Source: UBA3206 sp964548855
Lineage (GTDB): Bacteria > Bacillota_I > Bacilli_A > Acholeplasmatales > Anaeroplasmataceae
DNA: 64,000 nucleotides
NCBI GenBank assembly: GCA_964548855.1
Contig: CAZJSR010000007.1
Span: 1 to 64,000 of the forward strand
Direction: 5' to 3'
The notes beneath the pieces are model-generated. The model ran no database searches. It saw nothing but the letters and a program-made list of their open reading frames with translations, and had not been told where the DNA came from. Of this stretch, positions 25,018 to 33,890 are shown one piece after another. A program made the translations under genes and the position numbers. The first letter of the stretch is position 1. Each line of letters begins with the position of its first letter.

Positions 25018-26826
25018 TTAGTTAACATCTGAGAAGTCAGCATCAACTACATCATCTTTATTAGCTGAAGAATCGTTTGAATCACCTTGAGCTTGTTGTG
25101 CTTGTTGGTAAGCTCTACTAGCTACGTCTTGAGCAACCTTTTCTAACTCAGCCTTCTTTGTTTTTAATGTTTCCATATCTTTATTATCGATTGCAGATTG
25201 AACTTCATCACATAATGTGTTGATATTATTCTTTTCATCATCTGTAATATCTTTTAAATCATCACATGCTTTTTTAGATTGGAAGATTAATTGTGATGCT
25301 TCATTTACTAAATCAGCCTCTTCTTTTCTCTTCTTATCTGCTTCAGCATTTTCTTCTGCTTCTTTAACCATTCTTTCAATTTCATCTTCAGATAAAGAAC
25401 CACTATTTTGAATAGTAATCTTTTGTTCTTTTCCTGTTCCTAAATTCTTAGCAGAAACGTTAACAATACCATTTGCGTCAATATCGAACTTAACTTCAAT
25501 TTGAGGTTCACCACGACGAGCAGGTGGTATATCTCCTAATTGGAATCTTCCTAATGTCTTATTATCAGCAGCCATTGGACGTTCACCTTGTAAAACATGG
25601 ATATCTACTGCTGGTTGATTATCTGCAGCTGTAGAGAATACTTGTGATTTAGAAGTAGGAATTGTAGTATTTCTATCAATAAGTTTTGTAAATACTCCAC
25701 CTAATGTTTCAATACCTAATGATAGTGGTGTTACGTCTAGTAACAATACATCCTTAACATCACCAGTTAAAACTCCACCTTGGATTGCAGCACCTAGAGC
25801 TACTGCTTCATCTGGATTTACTGACTTATTAGGAGTTTTTCCTAATTCTTTACGTACTATTTCTTGTACAGCAGGGATACGTGTAGAACCACCAACTAAT
25901 AATACTTGATCAATGTCGTTAGCTGTTAATTTAGCATCCTTCATTGCTCTCTTAACTGGGATTAAACATCTTTCAACTAAATCATGAGTAAGTTCATCAA
26001 ATTTAGCTCTTGTAAGAGTTGTTTCAAAACTAATTGGTCCACTTTGACCGAATGCAATAAATGGTAAACTTATTACAGTTGAAGTAACTCCACTTAAATT
26101 CTTCTTAGCTTTTTCAGCTTCATCTTTTAATCTTTGAAGAGCCATCTTATCATTTGATAAATCAACACCATGTTCCTTCTTAATTTCACCTAGTAACCAA
26201 TTAATAACCTTTTGGTCGAAGTCATCTCCACCAAGTACTGTATCTCCAGCAGTCGATAATACTTCAAATGTTCCATCAGCAAGACTTAAAATTGAAACGT
26301 CAAATGTTCCACCACCTAAGTCAAATACTAAGATTGTTTGTTCTTTTTCTTGCTTATCAATACCATAAGCTAATGCTGCAGCTGTTGGTTCATTTATAAT
26401 TCTCTTAACTTCTAATCCAGCAATTTTTCCTGCATCTTTTGTTGCTTGACGTTGTGCATCGTTGAAGTATGCTGGTACTGTAATTACAGCTTCAGTTACT
26501 TTTTCTCCTAAATATGCTTCAGCAGTTGCTTTTAAATTTTGAAGAATCATTGCTGAAATTTGTTGTGGAGTGTACTTCTTTCCGTTAATATCTACACGGT
26601 AAGAATCTTCTCCCATATGTCTTTTAATTGATAATATTGTGTTTGGATTAGATACTGCTTGACGTTTTGCTGCATCTCCAACGATGATTTCATCACCCTT
26701 AAATGCTACTGCAGATGGAGTAGTTCTAAATCCTTCTGGATTTGCAATAACTTTTGCTTCTCCTCCTTCCATAACACATACACATGAATTTGTTGTTCCT
26801 AAATCGATACCAATTATTTTTGCCAT
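25018..26826 (-). CDS. dnaK: Chaperone protein DnaK (Hsp70)
   Basis: 602 aa. Actin-like ATPase domain with IGIDLGTTNSCV, VPAYFNDAQRQATKDAGKIAGL, IINEPTAAALAYG and DLGGGTFDVSIL. The substrate-binding domain follows from about residue 370 (DVTPLSLGIETLGG). The helical lid ends in an acidic DDVVDADFSDVN tail. Lacking the 24-residue insert of Gram-negative DnaK, it is a Gram-positive form. RBS AAAGGAG precedes the ATG. Third gene of the CIRCE-controlled operon. Confidence 0.99.
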   Translation of the reverse strand: MAKIIGIDLGTTNSCVCVMEGGEAKVIANPEGFRTTPSAVAFKGDEIIVGDAAKRQAVSNPNTILSIKRHMGEDSYRVDINGKKYTPQQISAMILQNLKATAEAYLGEKVTEAVITVPAYFNDAQRQATKDAGKIAGLEVKRIINEPTAAALAYGIDKQEKEQTILVFDLGGGTFDVSILSLADGTFEVLSTAGDTVLGGDDFDQKVINWLLGEIKKEHGVDLSNDKMALQRLKDEAEKAKKNLSGVTSTVISLPFIAFGQSGPISFETTLTRAKFDELTHDLVERCLIPVKRAMKDAKLTANDIDQVLLVGGSTRIPAVQEIVRKELGKTPNKSVNPDEAVALGAAIQGGVLTGDVKDVLLLDVTPLSLGIETLGGVFTKLIDRNTTIPTSKSQVFSTAADNQPAVDIHVLQGERPMAADNKTLGRFQLGDIPPARRGEPQIEVKFDIDANGIVNVSAKNLGTGKEQKITIQNSGSLSEDEIERMVKEAEENAEADKKRKEEADLVNEASQLIFQSKKACDDLKDITDDEKNNINTLCDEVQSAIDNKDMETLKTKKAELEKVAQDVASRAYQQAQQAQGDSNDSSANKDDVVDADFSDVN

Positions 26827-26846
26827 TTTAATTATCTCCTTTTTAA

Positions 26847-27446
26847 TTATTCACTAACTTTAACCATTGCAGGTCTTAATAATCTATCTTTATATTTATA
26901 TCCAACTTGTAAAACTTCTATTACCATATTTGGTTCTACACCATCAACATGCTCCTTAGCAATCGCATGATGAACATTTGGATCAAATTCTTTATTTAAG
27001 GCCTCTATTTCCTTAAGTCCATCAGATTGTAGTACATCTACAATTTGATTTGAAATCATCTTAAATCCAATTAAGAAATTATTTAATTCTGGATTTTCTT
27101 GTTCTACAGCACATACCTTAACAAGCATATCAACTGGATTTACTAATGATTCTACAAGTTTCATTGAAGCATATTTTCTATTAGTAATTGCTTCATCATT
27201 AAGTCGACGTTTGGTATTTTCCATGTCAGCTCTTGCTCTTAAATATTCATCTCTCATTTTAAGATTTTCGTTTTTAAGATTTTCAATCTCAGCTTTCAAT
27301 TTTTCAATTTCAGCCTTCTTTTTATTATTCGCTTCCTTTTTAGCTGATTTAGGTTGTTTTTCTAATAGTTCTTCTTCACTTGAACTATCTTCTAAAACCT
27401 CATCAGCTTTTACGAATTCTTCTTCTTTAACATCTTCTGTTTTCAA
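26847..27446 (-). CDS. grpE: Nucleotide exchange factor GrpE
   Basis: 199 aa. An acidic N-terminus is followed by a long Lys/Glu coiled coil (about residues 35-100), then the beta domain with GFKMISNQIVDVLQSDGLKEIEALNKEFDPNVHHAI and YKYKDRLLRPAMVKVSE. It releases ADP from DnaK. The start is probably TTG, with AGGAG 9 nt upstream. Lies between hrcA and dnaK. Confidence 0.95.
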   Translation of the reverse strand: MKTEDVKEEEFVKADEVLEDSSSEEELLEKQPKSAKKEANNKKKAEIEKLKAEIENLKNENLKMRDEYLRARADMENTKRRLNDEAITNRKYASMKLVESLVNPVDMLVKVCAVEQENPELNNFLIGFKMISNQIVDVLQSDGLKEIEALNKEFDPNVHHAIAKEHVDGVEPNMVIEVLQVGYKYKDRLLRPAMVKVSE

Positions 27447-27458
27447 ATCACATAGCTC

Positions 27459-28475
27459 CTATCTATCATATAATTTAGACATACTTTTAGCCACATATTC
27501 AAGAGTAGGAATAACTCTCTTATAATCCATTCTTACAGGTCCTACAATTGCGAGCGTTCCATACGCATCATCATTAATGATGTAGGGAATACTTATAACT
27601 GCACAATCTTTTAATGTATGATTTACATTATCAATTCCTATTCTTATCGTTAGACCTAATGAAAATTCACTTAATAGGCTAGATAATACACCTTGATCAA
27701 CTATATCAATGAACTTTTGCATTTTCTGATGTTCATGAAATTCAGGTTGATTAAATATTTTAGATAACCCTGAAGTATAGTAATCACTATTTTGAAATCT
27801 TGAGAAACATTTAATAATAAAGTTTAAAATATCATCCCTAAAATCTACGATTTTTCTAATTCTAGGTTTACTTGCTTCCTTACTAAGAATGTCTCTTATT
27901 TCATATACTGGGTTGTCGTACATAGCATTATCAAACATATCAATTAGCTTTAATAAATCATCAGAATTAACATATTCCGGAATTTGAATAAGTTGACTTT
28001 CAACTCCGCCATTACTTGTTACTACAAGTAGTAATGCTTCATTTTTTCCAAGTGGAACAATTTCTAGTTTCTTTACTAAAGCATAATTTGCAGCCGAACC
28101 ATTAATAACCGCCATATATCCGGTTTTATCACTTAACATATCAACTACTTTTTTTAATGCTTCTTCGCGAGATAAATCCTTATTTTCAATGATTTCATCA
28201 AAATCCTTTAATTCAGTTAATAATTCATCATCTCTAGTAATTAAATGCTCTACATAATATTTATATCCAGTGTGTGAAGGAATTCTTCCTGATGAAGTAT
28301 GAGTTTTTTCAAGATAACCATTTTCTTCTAAAAATTGCATATCGTAACGCAAAGTTGCGGATGAATAATTTAGATATGGTTTATCAGTTAAAACCTTAGA
28401 TCCAACTGGCTCATTAGTAGCTATATACTCTTCGATAATCGCCTTTAATATAAGTTTTTGTCTATCTGTCAGCAT
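27459..28475 (-). CDS. hrcA: Heat-inducible transcription repressor HrcA
   Basis: 338 aa. An N-terminal winged helix (MLTDRQKLILKAIIEEYIATNEPVGSKVL, then SSATLRYDMQFLEENGYLEKTHTSSGRIPSHTGYKYYVE) is followed by a GAF-like domain and the C-terminal GTLAIVGPVRMDYKRVIPTLEYVA. It binds CIRCE and represses the hrcA-grpE-dnaK-dnaJ operon until heat shock. A CIRCE element lies directly upstream (28488-28514). RBS AGAGGTGA precedes the ATG. Confidence 0.97.
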   Translation of the reverse strand: MLTDRQKLILKAIIEEYIATNEPVGSKVLTDKPYLNYSSATLRYDMQFLEENGYLEKTHTSSGRIPSHTGYKYYVEHLITRDDELLTELKDFDEIIENKDLSREEALKKVVDMLSDKTGYMAVINGSAANYALVKKLEIVPLGKNEALLLVVTSNGGVESQLIQIPEYVNSDDLLKLIDMFDNAMYDNPVYEIRDILSKEASKPRIRKIVDFRDDILNFIIKCFSRFQNSDYYTSGLSKIFNQPEFHEHQKMQKFIDIVDQGVLSSLLSEFSLGLTIRIGIDNVNHTLKDCAVISIPYIINDDAYGTLAIVGPVRMDYKRVIPTLEYVAKSMSKLYDR

Positions 28476-28487
28476 TTAGTCACCTCT

Positions 28488-28514
28488 TTTGCACTCTTTT
28501 TATCCAAGTGCAAA
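28488..28514 (-). promoter_or_regulatory. CIRCE operator (HrcA binding site)
   Basis: Inverted repeat TTTGCACTC - N9 - AAGTGCAAA, close to the consensus TTAGCACTC-N9-GAGTGCTAA. It lies just downstream of the -10, between the promoter and hrcA. Confidence 0.92.
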
Positions 28515-28517
28515 TAT

Positions 28518-28546
28518 AGTATATGTCTTTTTGTTTGCACTGTCAA
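28518..28546 (-). promoter_or_regulatory. SigA promoter of heat-shock operon
   Basis: On the minus strand, perfect -35 TTGACA (28541-28546), 17-nt spacer, -10 TATACT (28518-28523), with CIRCE immediately downstream. Confidence 0.92.
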
Positions 28547-28597
28547 GACTTTTGTGCCAATTTATTAAAATTATATGCTTAAAATCAACAAAATATG

Positions 28598-28625
28598 CAA
28601 AAGAAGAGATATTAAAATCTCTTCT
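28598..28625 (-). terminator. Terminator of MBL hydrolase gene
   Basis: AGAAGAGAT (28602-28610) pairs with ATCTCTTCT (28617-28625). The stem contains the end of the coding sequence, and TTTT follows on the minus strand. Confidence 0.75.
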
Positions 28626-29238
28626 TTGCTTGTAAGTAATATACATTATTCTTTCTTTCTTCTCTAATTGTTGTTTGTTCATCATGACCAGGATATACTT
28701 TAGTATCATCAGGATATGTTTCAATTATTTTCTTAACACTTAATAAAATACTGTTTTCATTTCCACCATTAAAATCAGTTCTCCCAATTGAACCTTTAAA
28801 TAACGTATCACCTGTAAATAAAATATTTTTATAACTATAACACACTCCACCAAGTGTATGTCCTGGTGTAATAATCACATTAATTTCCGAATCTAAAATA
28901 TTTATAATACTTTCATCTTTTACTAAAATAAATTTATAATCTGACAAATCAAATATTTTACCAGATTTAAAATAACTATATAAGGTATAGTCATCATCTT
29001 TTATATAGTTATAATCAATGCTAGATATATAAATAGGACATTCTTTAAAATACTTTATGCCATCTAAATGATCAATATGTGCATGTGTTATAAGCACAGC
29101 TTTAACATTATACTTATTTTTAATCTCGATACTTCTCGCTTCAAAACCAATAGTAGGGTCTATTACAACACAATCATTTCCTTTACTTAAAACATATGTA
29201 TTTGTAAGAAAGGGACCTGTTACATATTTTTCAACCAT
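28612..29238 (-). CDS. Metallo-beta-lactamase fold hydrolase (glyoxalase II-like)
   Basis: 208 aa. The metal-binding motif THAHIDHLDG (HxHxDH) is intact, followed by PGHTLGGVCY, the FTGDTLFKGSIGRTDF block typical of the glyoxalase II-like subgroup, and the final ligand in VYPGHDEQTT. It probably hydrolyses a thioester or similar substrate in the cytoplasm. RBS TTGGAGG precedes the ATG. It follows rpmG, possibly by read-through. Confidence 0.88.
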   Translation of the reverse strand: MVEKYVTGPFLTNTYVLSKGNDCVVIDPTIGFEARSIEIKNKYNVKAVLITHAHIDHLDGIKYFKECPIYISSIDYNYIKDDDYTLYSYFKSGKIFDLSDYKFILVKDESIINILDSEINVIITPGHTLGGVCYSYKNILFTGDTLFKGSIGRTDFNGGNENSILLSVKKIIETYPDDTKVYPGHDEQTTIREERKNNVYYLQAKKRF

Positions 29239-29255
29239 AAAAAACCTCCAATTAA

Positions 29256-29279
29256 AGAAAAAAGCCTAAATCTAGGCTT
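29256..29279 (-). terminator. Terminator of rpmG
   Basis: AAGCCTA (29262-29268) pairs with TAGGCTT (29273-29279). On the minus strand it is followed by TTTTTTC. It lies between rpmG and the MBL gene. Confidence 0.85.
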
Positions 29280-29427
29280 ACTTCTTTTCTTTATGAACTG
29301 TATGTTTTTGACATTTTGGACAATATTTCTTGAACTCAATTCTTTCAGGATTAAGCTTCTTATTCTTGTCTGTATAGTAATTTTCATTCTTGCACTCTTC
29401 ACATACTAGTTTTACTAAATCACGCAT
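29278..29427 (-). CDS. rpmG: 50S ribosomal protein L33
   Basis: 49 aa, translated by hand: it begins MRDLVKLVCEECKNENYYTD and ends CPKCQKHTVHKEKK. Two CxxC pairs (9-12 and 36-39) mark the zinc-containing (C+) form of L33. RBS GGAGGG lies upstream. It has its own strong promoter. An overlapping open frame of 60 codons on the same strand is a by-product. Confidence 0.97.
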   Translation of the reverse strand: MRDLVKLVCEECKNENYYTDKNKKLNPERIEFKKYCPKCQKHTVHKEKK

Positions 29428-29464
29428 CTATATCCCTCCAGACATATTTATTCGTTCCTAAAGT

Positions 29465-29493
29465 ATTATATCAAATCGATTTAATGTTTGCAA
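29465..29493 (-). promoter_or_regulatory. SigA-type promoter for rpmG
   Basis: On the minus strand, -35 TTGCAA (29488-29493), 17-nt spacer, -10 TATAAT (29465-29470). Confidence 0.85.
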
Positions 29494-29550
29494 TATATAT
29501 TTTTAAAAAAATCATATTTTTATCTTCAAATTTACATTAAATAACATCAA

Positions 29551-30354
29551 TTAACTTGATATGACATGAGCTTTATCTTCTAAAATAACTACTGTATATT
29601 CAATTTGAGAAGATAGAGACTTATCAACAGTATGAATACCACCAGCGTATTGTTTAATTTTATTGTCACCTAAAACAAAAATAGGTTCTAATGTAAAAAC
29701 CATCCCTGGCATTAATAAAATGCCTGTTTTTTCTTCTGCAGATGAATCAATAAACGGTTCTTCATGAAATTCTAAACCTACACCATGTCCACCAAGTTCT
29801 AAAATAACATTTAATCCATATTTTTTTGCTTCTTTAGATATATATGCACCTATGTCTCCAAGATACGTTTCATATGGTTTAATTATAGATACTAATCCAT
29901 TTATAATTATTTTATTTATTTCGACTAATCTTGATGCAGTTTCATTTTTTCCAACAACGATACTTCTACACGCATCTGCATAATAGCCATTATAAATAGT
30001 CGTACAGTCTATCTTAACTAAATCACCCTCATTTATTATAATCCTAGTACTCGGAAGACCATGTGCTACACAAGAATTAATACTAATACATGACGCACCA
30101 CTAAAATCATCATAACCTAAAATCGCAGATTTAGCATTATTTTTAAGTGTATAATCAAGAATCATTTTATCTAATTCAAAAGTAGTCATCCCTACTTTTA
30201 TATTTTTTTGTGCAAAATCTAATATCTTACTATTAACAATCCCAGCATCTTTAATGCCTTCTATTTGTTCTAAAGATTTTATCATTTGGACAGTAGGTGT
30301 TAAAATATTTTTATTTATATATTCTTCCCTTATTTTTAAAACTCTATCTTTCAA
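29551..30354 (-). CDS. map: Methionine aminopeptidase, type I
   Basis: 267 aa. It removes the initiator Met. The five metal ligands are visible in order: Asp in VKIDCT, Asp in YYADACRS, His in LGGHGVGLEFHEEP, Glu in FTLEPIF and Glu in SQIEYTVVI. An N-terminal extension of about 20 residues precedes the core. The start is probably TTG, with GGTGATTATAA upstream. It is divergent from ispG, with 68 bp between. Bacilli often carry more than one Map; this copy is not in the secY-adk-map cluster. Confidence 0.93.
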   Translation of the reverse strand: MKDRVLKIREEYINKNILTPTVQMIKSLEQIEGIKDAGIVNSKILDFAQKNIKVGMTTFELDKMILDYTLKNNAKSAILGYDDFSGASCISINSCVAHGLPSTRIIINEGDLVKIDCTTIYNGYYADACRSIVVGKNETASRLVEINKIIINGLVSIIKPYETYLGDIGAYISKEAKKYGLNVILELGGHGVGLEFHEEPFIDSSAEEKTGILLMPGMVFTLEPIFVLGDNKIKQYAGGIHTVDKSLSSQIEYTVVILEDKAHVISS

Positions 30355-30395
30355 TTATAATCACCAAAAATATTATATATTATTTATTCATAAAA

Positions 30396-30404
30396 TGGTA
30401 TAAT
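30396..30404 (+). promoter_or_regulatory. Extended -10 promoter for ispG
   Basis: TGG-TATAAT (hexamer 30399-30404) about 18 nt before the ispG ATG; no clear -35. Confidence 0.6.
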
Positions 30405-30422
30405 ATTTTCAGGTGATTAACA

Positions 30423-31475
30423 ATGAATTTAAGACAAAACACAAGAGAAATTAAAGTAAAAAATTTACTTTTAGGTAAAAACAATCATATTTATATACAA
30501 AGTATGTGTAATATAAAAACATCAAATACTAAAGAAGTTATAGAGCAAATACATACCCTAGAAAAAGAAGGTTGTGAAATAATAAGAGTATCTGTACTTG
30601 ATATAGATGACGCAAATGCCATAAAAATAATCAAAGAGAATATAAATATACCAATCGTTGCTGATATTCACTTTGATCCATTCCTTGCGATATTAAGCAT
30701 AAAAAATAACGTAGATGCAATAAGACTTAATCCTGGTAATATTAGAGATGAAGAAAAAATTAAAGAAATAATAGATTTATGTAAAGAACACAATATTCCA
30801 ATTAGAATCGGAGTAAATGCAGGCTCTCTTCCTCTTAAACAAAAGCCTACCGCAAGTGCAATGATTGAAGCTGCTAAATATCATATAGATATATTAGAAA
30901 AATACAACTTTCATAACATTGTATTATCATTAAAAGCCTCAAATATAGACATTGCAAAAGAAGCCTACATACTTGCTGCAAAAACATGGGATTATCCACT
31001 TCACGTTGGTATTACCGAGGCAGGAACTTTATTTAGTGGGGTAATAAAATCTGCAATCGGAATAAGCGAAATATTAAACCAAGGTATAGGAAACACGATA
31101 AGAGTTTCTCTTACTGATGATCCTATTTATGAAGTACGTGCTGCAAAACAAATACTTAATAACCTAAATTTAATAGAAAACACGCCATTTCTTACATCTT
31201 GTCCTACTTGTGGAAGAACACAATATAACATGATTCCAATTGCTCAGGAGATTGAAAATTTCTTATACCAAATAAAATCAAACATTAAAGTTGCAGTAAT
31301 GGGATGTATTGTAAATGGTCCAGGTGAAGCAAGAGAAGCGGATATAGGAATTGCAGGTGGAAAAGGTGAAGCACTTCTATTTAAAAAAGGTGTACCTATA
31401 AGAAAAATCAAAGAAACAGACATATTAGCAGAATTAAAAAAAGAAATCCTCCTAATGACAGAAAAAAGCGCCTAA
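30423..31475 (+). CDS. ispG: 4-hydroxy-3-methylbut-2-en-1-yl diphosphate synthase
   Basis: 350 aa, the compact bacterial form. It reduces MEcPP to HMBPP with a [4Fe-4S] cluster, the penultimate MEP-pathway step. The cluster cysteines are in SCPTCGRTQ and MGCIVNGPGEA. The TIM-barrel part has SMCNIKTSNTKEV and VADIHFDPFLA, ending in DIGIAGGKGEALLFKKG. RBS AGGTGATT precedes the ATG. It complements dxr at 2-3 kb. Confidence 0.97.
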   Translation: MNLRQNTREIKVKNLLLGKNNHIYIQSMCNIKTSNTKEVIEQIHTLEKEGCEIIRVSVLDIDDANAIKIIKENINIPIVADIHFDPFLAILSIKNNVDAIRLNPGNIRDEEKIKEIIDLCKEHNIPIRIGVNAGSLPLKQKPTASAMIEAAKYHIDILEKYNFHNIVLSLKASNIDIAKEAYILAAKTWDYPLHVGITEAGTLFSGVIKSAIGISEILNQGIGNTIRVSLTDDPIYEVRAAKQILNNLNLIENTPFLTSCPTCGRTQYNMIPIAQEIENFLYQIKSNIKVAVMGCIVNGPGEAREADIGIAGGKGEALLFKKGVPIRKIKETDILAELKKEILLMTEKSA

Positions 31476-31489
31476 ATGCGCTTTTTTTT
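31461..31489. terminator. Bidirectional terminator, ispG / ZIP transporter
   Basis: AGCGC (31467-31471) pairs with GCGCT (31478-31482), with A-run before and T-run after. The ispG stop codon is in the loop. Confidence 0.88.
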
Positions 31490-32264
31490 AACCTAAAGTT
31501 ATATCTAGTATCATCATAACTAAAAATCCTAAAACAAAAAACAACGTCGCAAAATTAGAATGAATTCCTTCTTGTGATTGTGGTACAAGTTCATCAATTA
31601 CAACATATATCATCGCACCTGCCGCAAAACCTAATACATAAGGCAAAACAGGAATCATAAATGATGACAATAAAACTGTTATAAATGCGAAAATAGGCTC
31701 TACTATTCCTGAAAAAATCCCATATAAAAATGATTTTTTCTTAGAGTTACCGTCACAAATTAAAGGCATTGAAACAATTGCACCTTCTGGAAAATTTTGA
31801 ATCGCTATACCTAAAGACAACGCAAAAGCACCAGAAAGTGTCATTATACCATTTCCATACAATGCTCCTGCAATCGCAACTCCTACTGATATACCTTCTG
31901 GTATATTATGAAGAGTTACAGCTAAAAATAACATAGTATTTTTCTTTAACTTAGAATTCTTACCTTCAGGACGATTACTACATGCATGAAGATGTGGTAA
32001 AAAAGTATCTAAAAAAAGTAAAAATAAAACACCAATAATTATCCCAATCGATACTGGCATAAAAGATAATTTATTAAGTCTACTACTATAATCTATTGCC
32101 GGAATGATTAACGACCAAATAGCTGCAGCAATCATAACTCCTGCCGCAAAACCTAGTAAACATTTTTCTAATTTTAAATTTATATTATTTTTTACAAAAA
32201 AACACATTAATGCCCCTAAAGATGTACCTATAAAAGGCAATAATAACGCCATCATTAATTCCAT
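31488..32264 (-). CDS. ZIP-family metal transporter
   Basis: 258 aa. Eight hydrophobic helices. The metal-site helices carry TLHNIPEGISVGVA (HNxPEG) and AIQNFPEGAIVSMPL, and a His/Cys loop (LPHLHACSNRPEG) lies between helices 3 and 4. These are signatures of the ZupT/GufA-type ZIPs that import Zn, Fe or Mn. I chose the ATG at 32264 because ACAGGAGGG precedes it; a longer frame crosses the operator. It is monocistronic with an inverted repeat over the -10, so metal-dependent repression is likely (inference). Confidence 0.9.
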   Translation of the reverse strand: MELMMALLLPFIGTSLGALMCFFVKNNINLKLEKCLLGFAAGVMIAAAIWSLIIPAIDYSSRLNKLSFMPVSIGIIIGVLFLLFLDTFLPHLHACSNRPEGKNSKLKKNTMLFLAVTLHNIPEGISVGVAIAGALYGNGIMTLSGAFALSLGIAIQNFPEGAIVSMPLICDGNSKKKSFLYGIFSGIVEPIFAFITVLLSSFMIPVLPYVLGFAAGAMIYVVIDELVPQSQEGIHSNFATLFFVLGFLVMMILDITLG

Positions 32265-32276
32265 ATGTTCCCTCCT

Positions 32277-32313
32277 GTTAGTTGATACTAACACATATTT
32301 TTTTATTTGTAAA
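32277..32313 (-). promoter_or_regulatory. Promoter with overlapping operator for ZIP gene
   Basis: On the minus strand, -35 TTTACA (32308-32313), 17-nt spacer, -10 TAGTAT (32285-32290). The inverted repeat GTTAGT-tgat-ACTAAC (32277-32292) covers the -10, a layout typical of repressor sites. Confidence 0.65.
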
Positions 32314-32325
32314 ATAAAATGCTCA

Positions 32326-32358
32326 TAAAAAAATATGATTATTCAAAAAGAATAATCA
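32326..32358 (-). terminator. Terminator of ABC-F gene
   Basis: TGATTATTC (32336-32344) pairs with GAATAATCA (32350-32358). On the minus strand it is followed by TATTTTTTT. Confidence 0.88.
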
Positions 32359-32360
32359 CA

Positions 32361-33890
32361 TTAAAAATTAATTTCATAATCTAATAGTCCATCATAAAAA
32401 TCTTTTTCATGACTAACTAAAATTACAGATCCTTGAAAATTACTAATTGCTTCATATAAAGCCTCTTTCGTATTCATATCTAAATGATTAGTAGGTTCAT
32501 CTAAGATAAGTAAATTACTTTTTTTCATCGTCATTAAAGCTATTCTAACCCTTGTTTGTTCTCCACCTGATAGTTCTTTCATACTTTTAATAGCTACATC
32601 ACCTTTTATTCCAAGTTTAGCTAAAACACTACGGAGTTCTCCATCAGTTTTCATTGGATAAAACCCTCTAAGATAATTAACAGCGTTTAAATCAGGATAC
32701 TCGTCTTCTTGTTTAAAATAATTTATATCAACACTTGGGTTAAACTTAAAACTTCCCGAAAGACTATCAATAACTCCTAGTATAGTCTTTAAAAAAGTAG
32801 ACTTTCCTACACCATTTTTCCCAAGAATTGCGACTTTTTCATTTTGTTTTATAAATATATTAAGACTTTCTAAAATCGGCTTATTATAACCAATTGTTAA
32901 ATCTTTAGTAACAAGTACTTCTTGTCCAAGACCTCTACTAAAAGGAAAAGAAAAATGAATATTTTTTGTTTCTTCTGGCCTTTCTATAATATCTAAATGC
33001 TCAAGCATTTTAATTCTAGATTGAGCCATACGTGCAGATGTTGCACGAACTCTATTTTTTTCAATAAGAGCTTCCGTTTGTTTTATAAACTTTTGTTGAT
33101 TTTCATATTCTCTTTTCATATGTTCTTCTCGGATTTCTGATTCTTTTAAATAAAAATCATAATTTCCTTTATATCTAGTTAATTTTTTATTATAAATAGA
33201 GTAAACAACAGTTGCGATATTCTTAATAAAATATTCATCATGGCTTATCACAACAAATGCACCCTTGTATGAATTTAAATATTTAATCAACCATTCTACA
33301 TGCTCAATATCTAAAAAGTTAGTAGGTTCATCCATTAATAAAACATCATTATCTTCTAGTAATAATTTAGCTAAATAAACCTTAGCTCTTTGACCACTAC
33401 TTAAATTTTTAAGTCTTGTTTCCATACCATATAGATTAATTCCAAGTCCATTAATGACATTTCCTATAGTAGAATTTATAGCATAAAAATTTTCTTTTTC
33501 TAATGTTTCAGAAATAGATAAAGCTCTTGATAATATCTTATCATAATCCGCTTCATCAGCAGTTGTAAGCATTTCATAATACCTATTCATTTCACGTTCA
33601 AGATCATATAATCTTTTAAATACACCATATAGATACTCTTCTATTGTTAAATCATCTCTAACAACTAAATGTTGATCTAAATAAGAAAATGAAATATTAG
33701 GTTGCCATAAAATAGAACCACTATCAGGTGTAATATTTTTTGAAATAATATTCATGAATGTAGATTTTCCACATCCATTAGGTCCTACTATAACAATATG
33801 CTCACCTTCTAAAATTCTAAAAGAAGCGTTATTATATAATTCCTTATCCGTATATTTAAATTTTATAGATTCAACCTCTAACAAACTCAT
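32361..33890 (-). CDS. ABC-F family ATPase (ribosome-associated)
   Basis: 509 aa with two ATP-binding domains and no membrane helices. Domain 1: Walker A GPNGCGKST, signature LSSGQRAK, Walker B VLLMDEPTNFLD. Domain 2: GKNGVGKST, LSGGEQTR, LLILDEPTNHLD. A charged helical linker (about residues 235-300) corresponds to the P-site tRNA interaction motif. Resembles the YkpA/YbiT group of translation factors rather than proven antibiotic-protection proteins. Its ATG overlaps the stop of the EAL gene (ATGA), so the two are coupled. Confidence 0.9.
   Translation of the reverse strand: MSLLEVESIKFKYTDKELYNNASFRILEGEHIVIVGPNGCGKSTFMNIISKNITPDSGSILWQPNISFSYLDQHLVVRDDLTIEEYLYGVFKRLYDLEREMNRYYEMLTTADEADYDKILSRALSISETLEKENFYAINSTIGNVINGLGINLYGMETRLKNLSSGQRAKVYLAKLLLEDNDVLLMDEPTNFLDIEHVEWLIKYLNSYKGAFVVISHDEYFIKNIATVVYSIYNKKLTRYKGNYDFYLKESEIREEHMKREYENQQKFIKQTEALIEKNRVRATSARMAQSRIKMLEHLDIIERPEETKNIHFSFPFSRGLGQEVLVTKDLTIGYNKPILESLNIFIKQNEKVAILGKNGVGKSTFLKTILGVIDSLSGSFKFNPSVDINYFKQEDEYPDLNAVNYLRGFYPMKTDGELRSVLAKLGIKGDVAIKSMKELSGGEQTRVRIALMTMKKSNLLILDEPTNHLDMNTKEALYEAISNFQGSVILVSHEKDFYDGLLDYEINF

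Noticed and set aside
28500..28724. 74-codon open frame between hrcA promoter and MBL gene
   Set aside because: It runs through the CIRCE promoter and the MBL gene end; the sequence is explained by these elements.
29220..29402. 60-codon open frame over rpmG
   Set aside because: The true product in the other frame is ribosomal protein L33 with its CxxC pairs, RBS and promoter.
32361..33890. Antibiotic-resistance ABC-F protein
   Set aside because: Sequence type resembles the general YkpA/YbiT group; nothing specific to ribosome-protection resistance can be seen.
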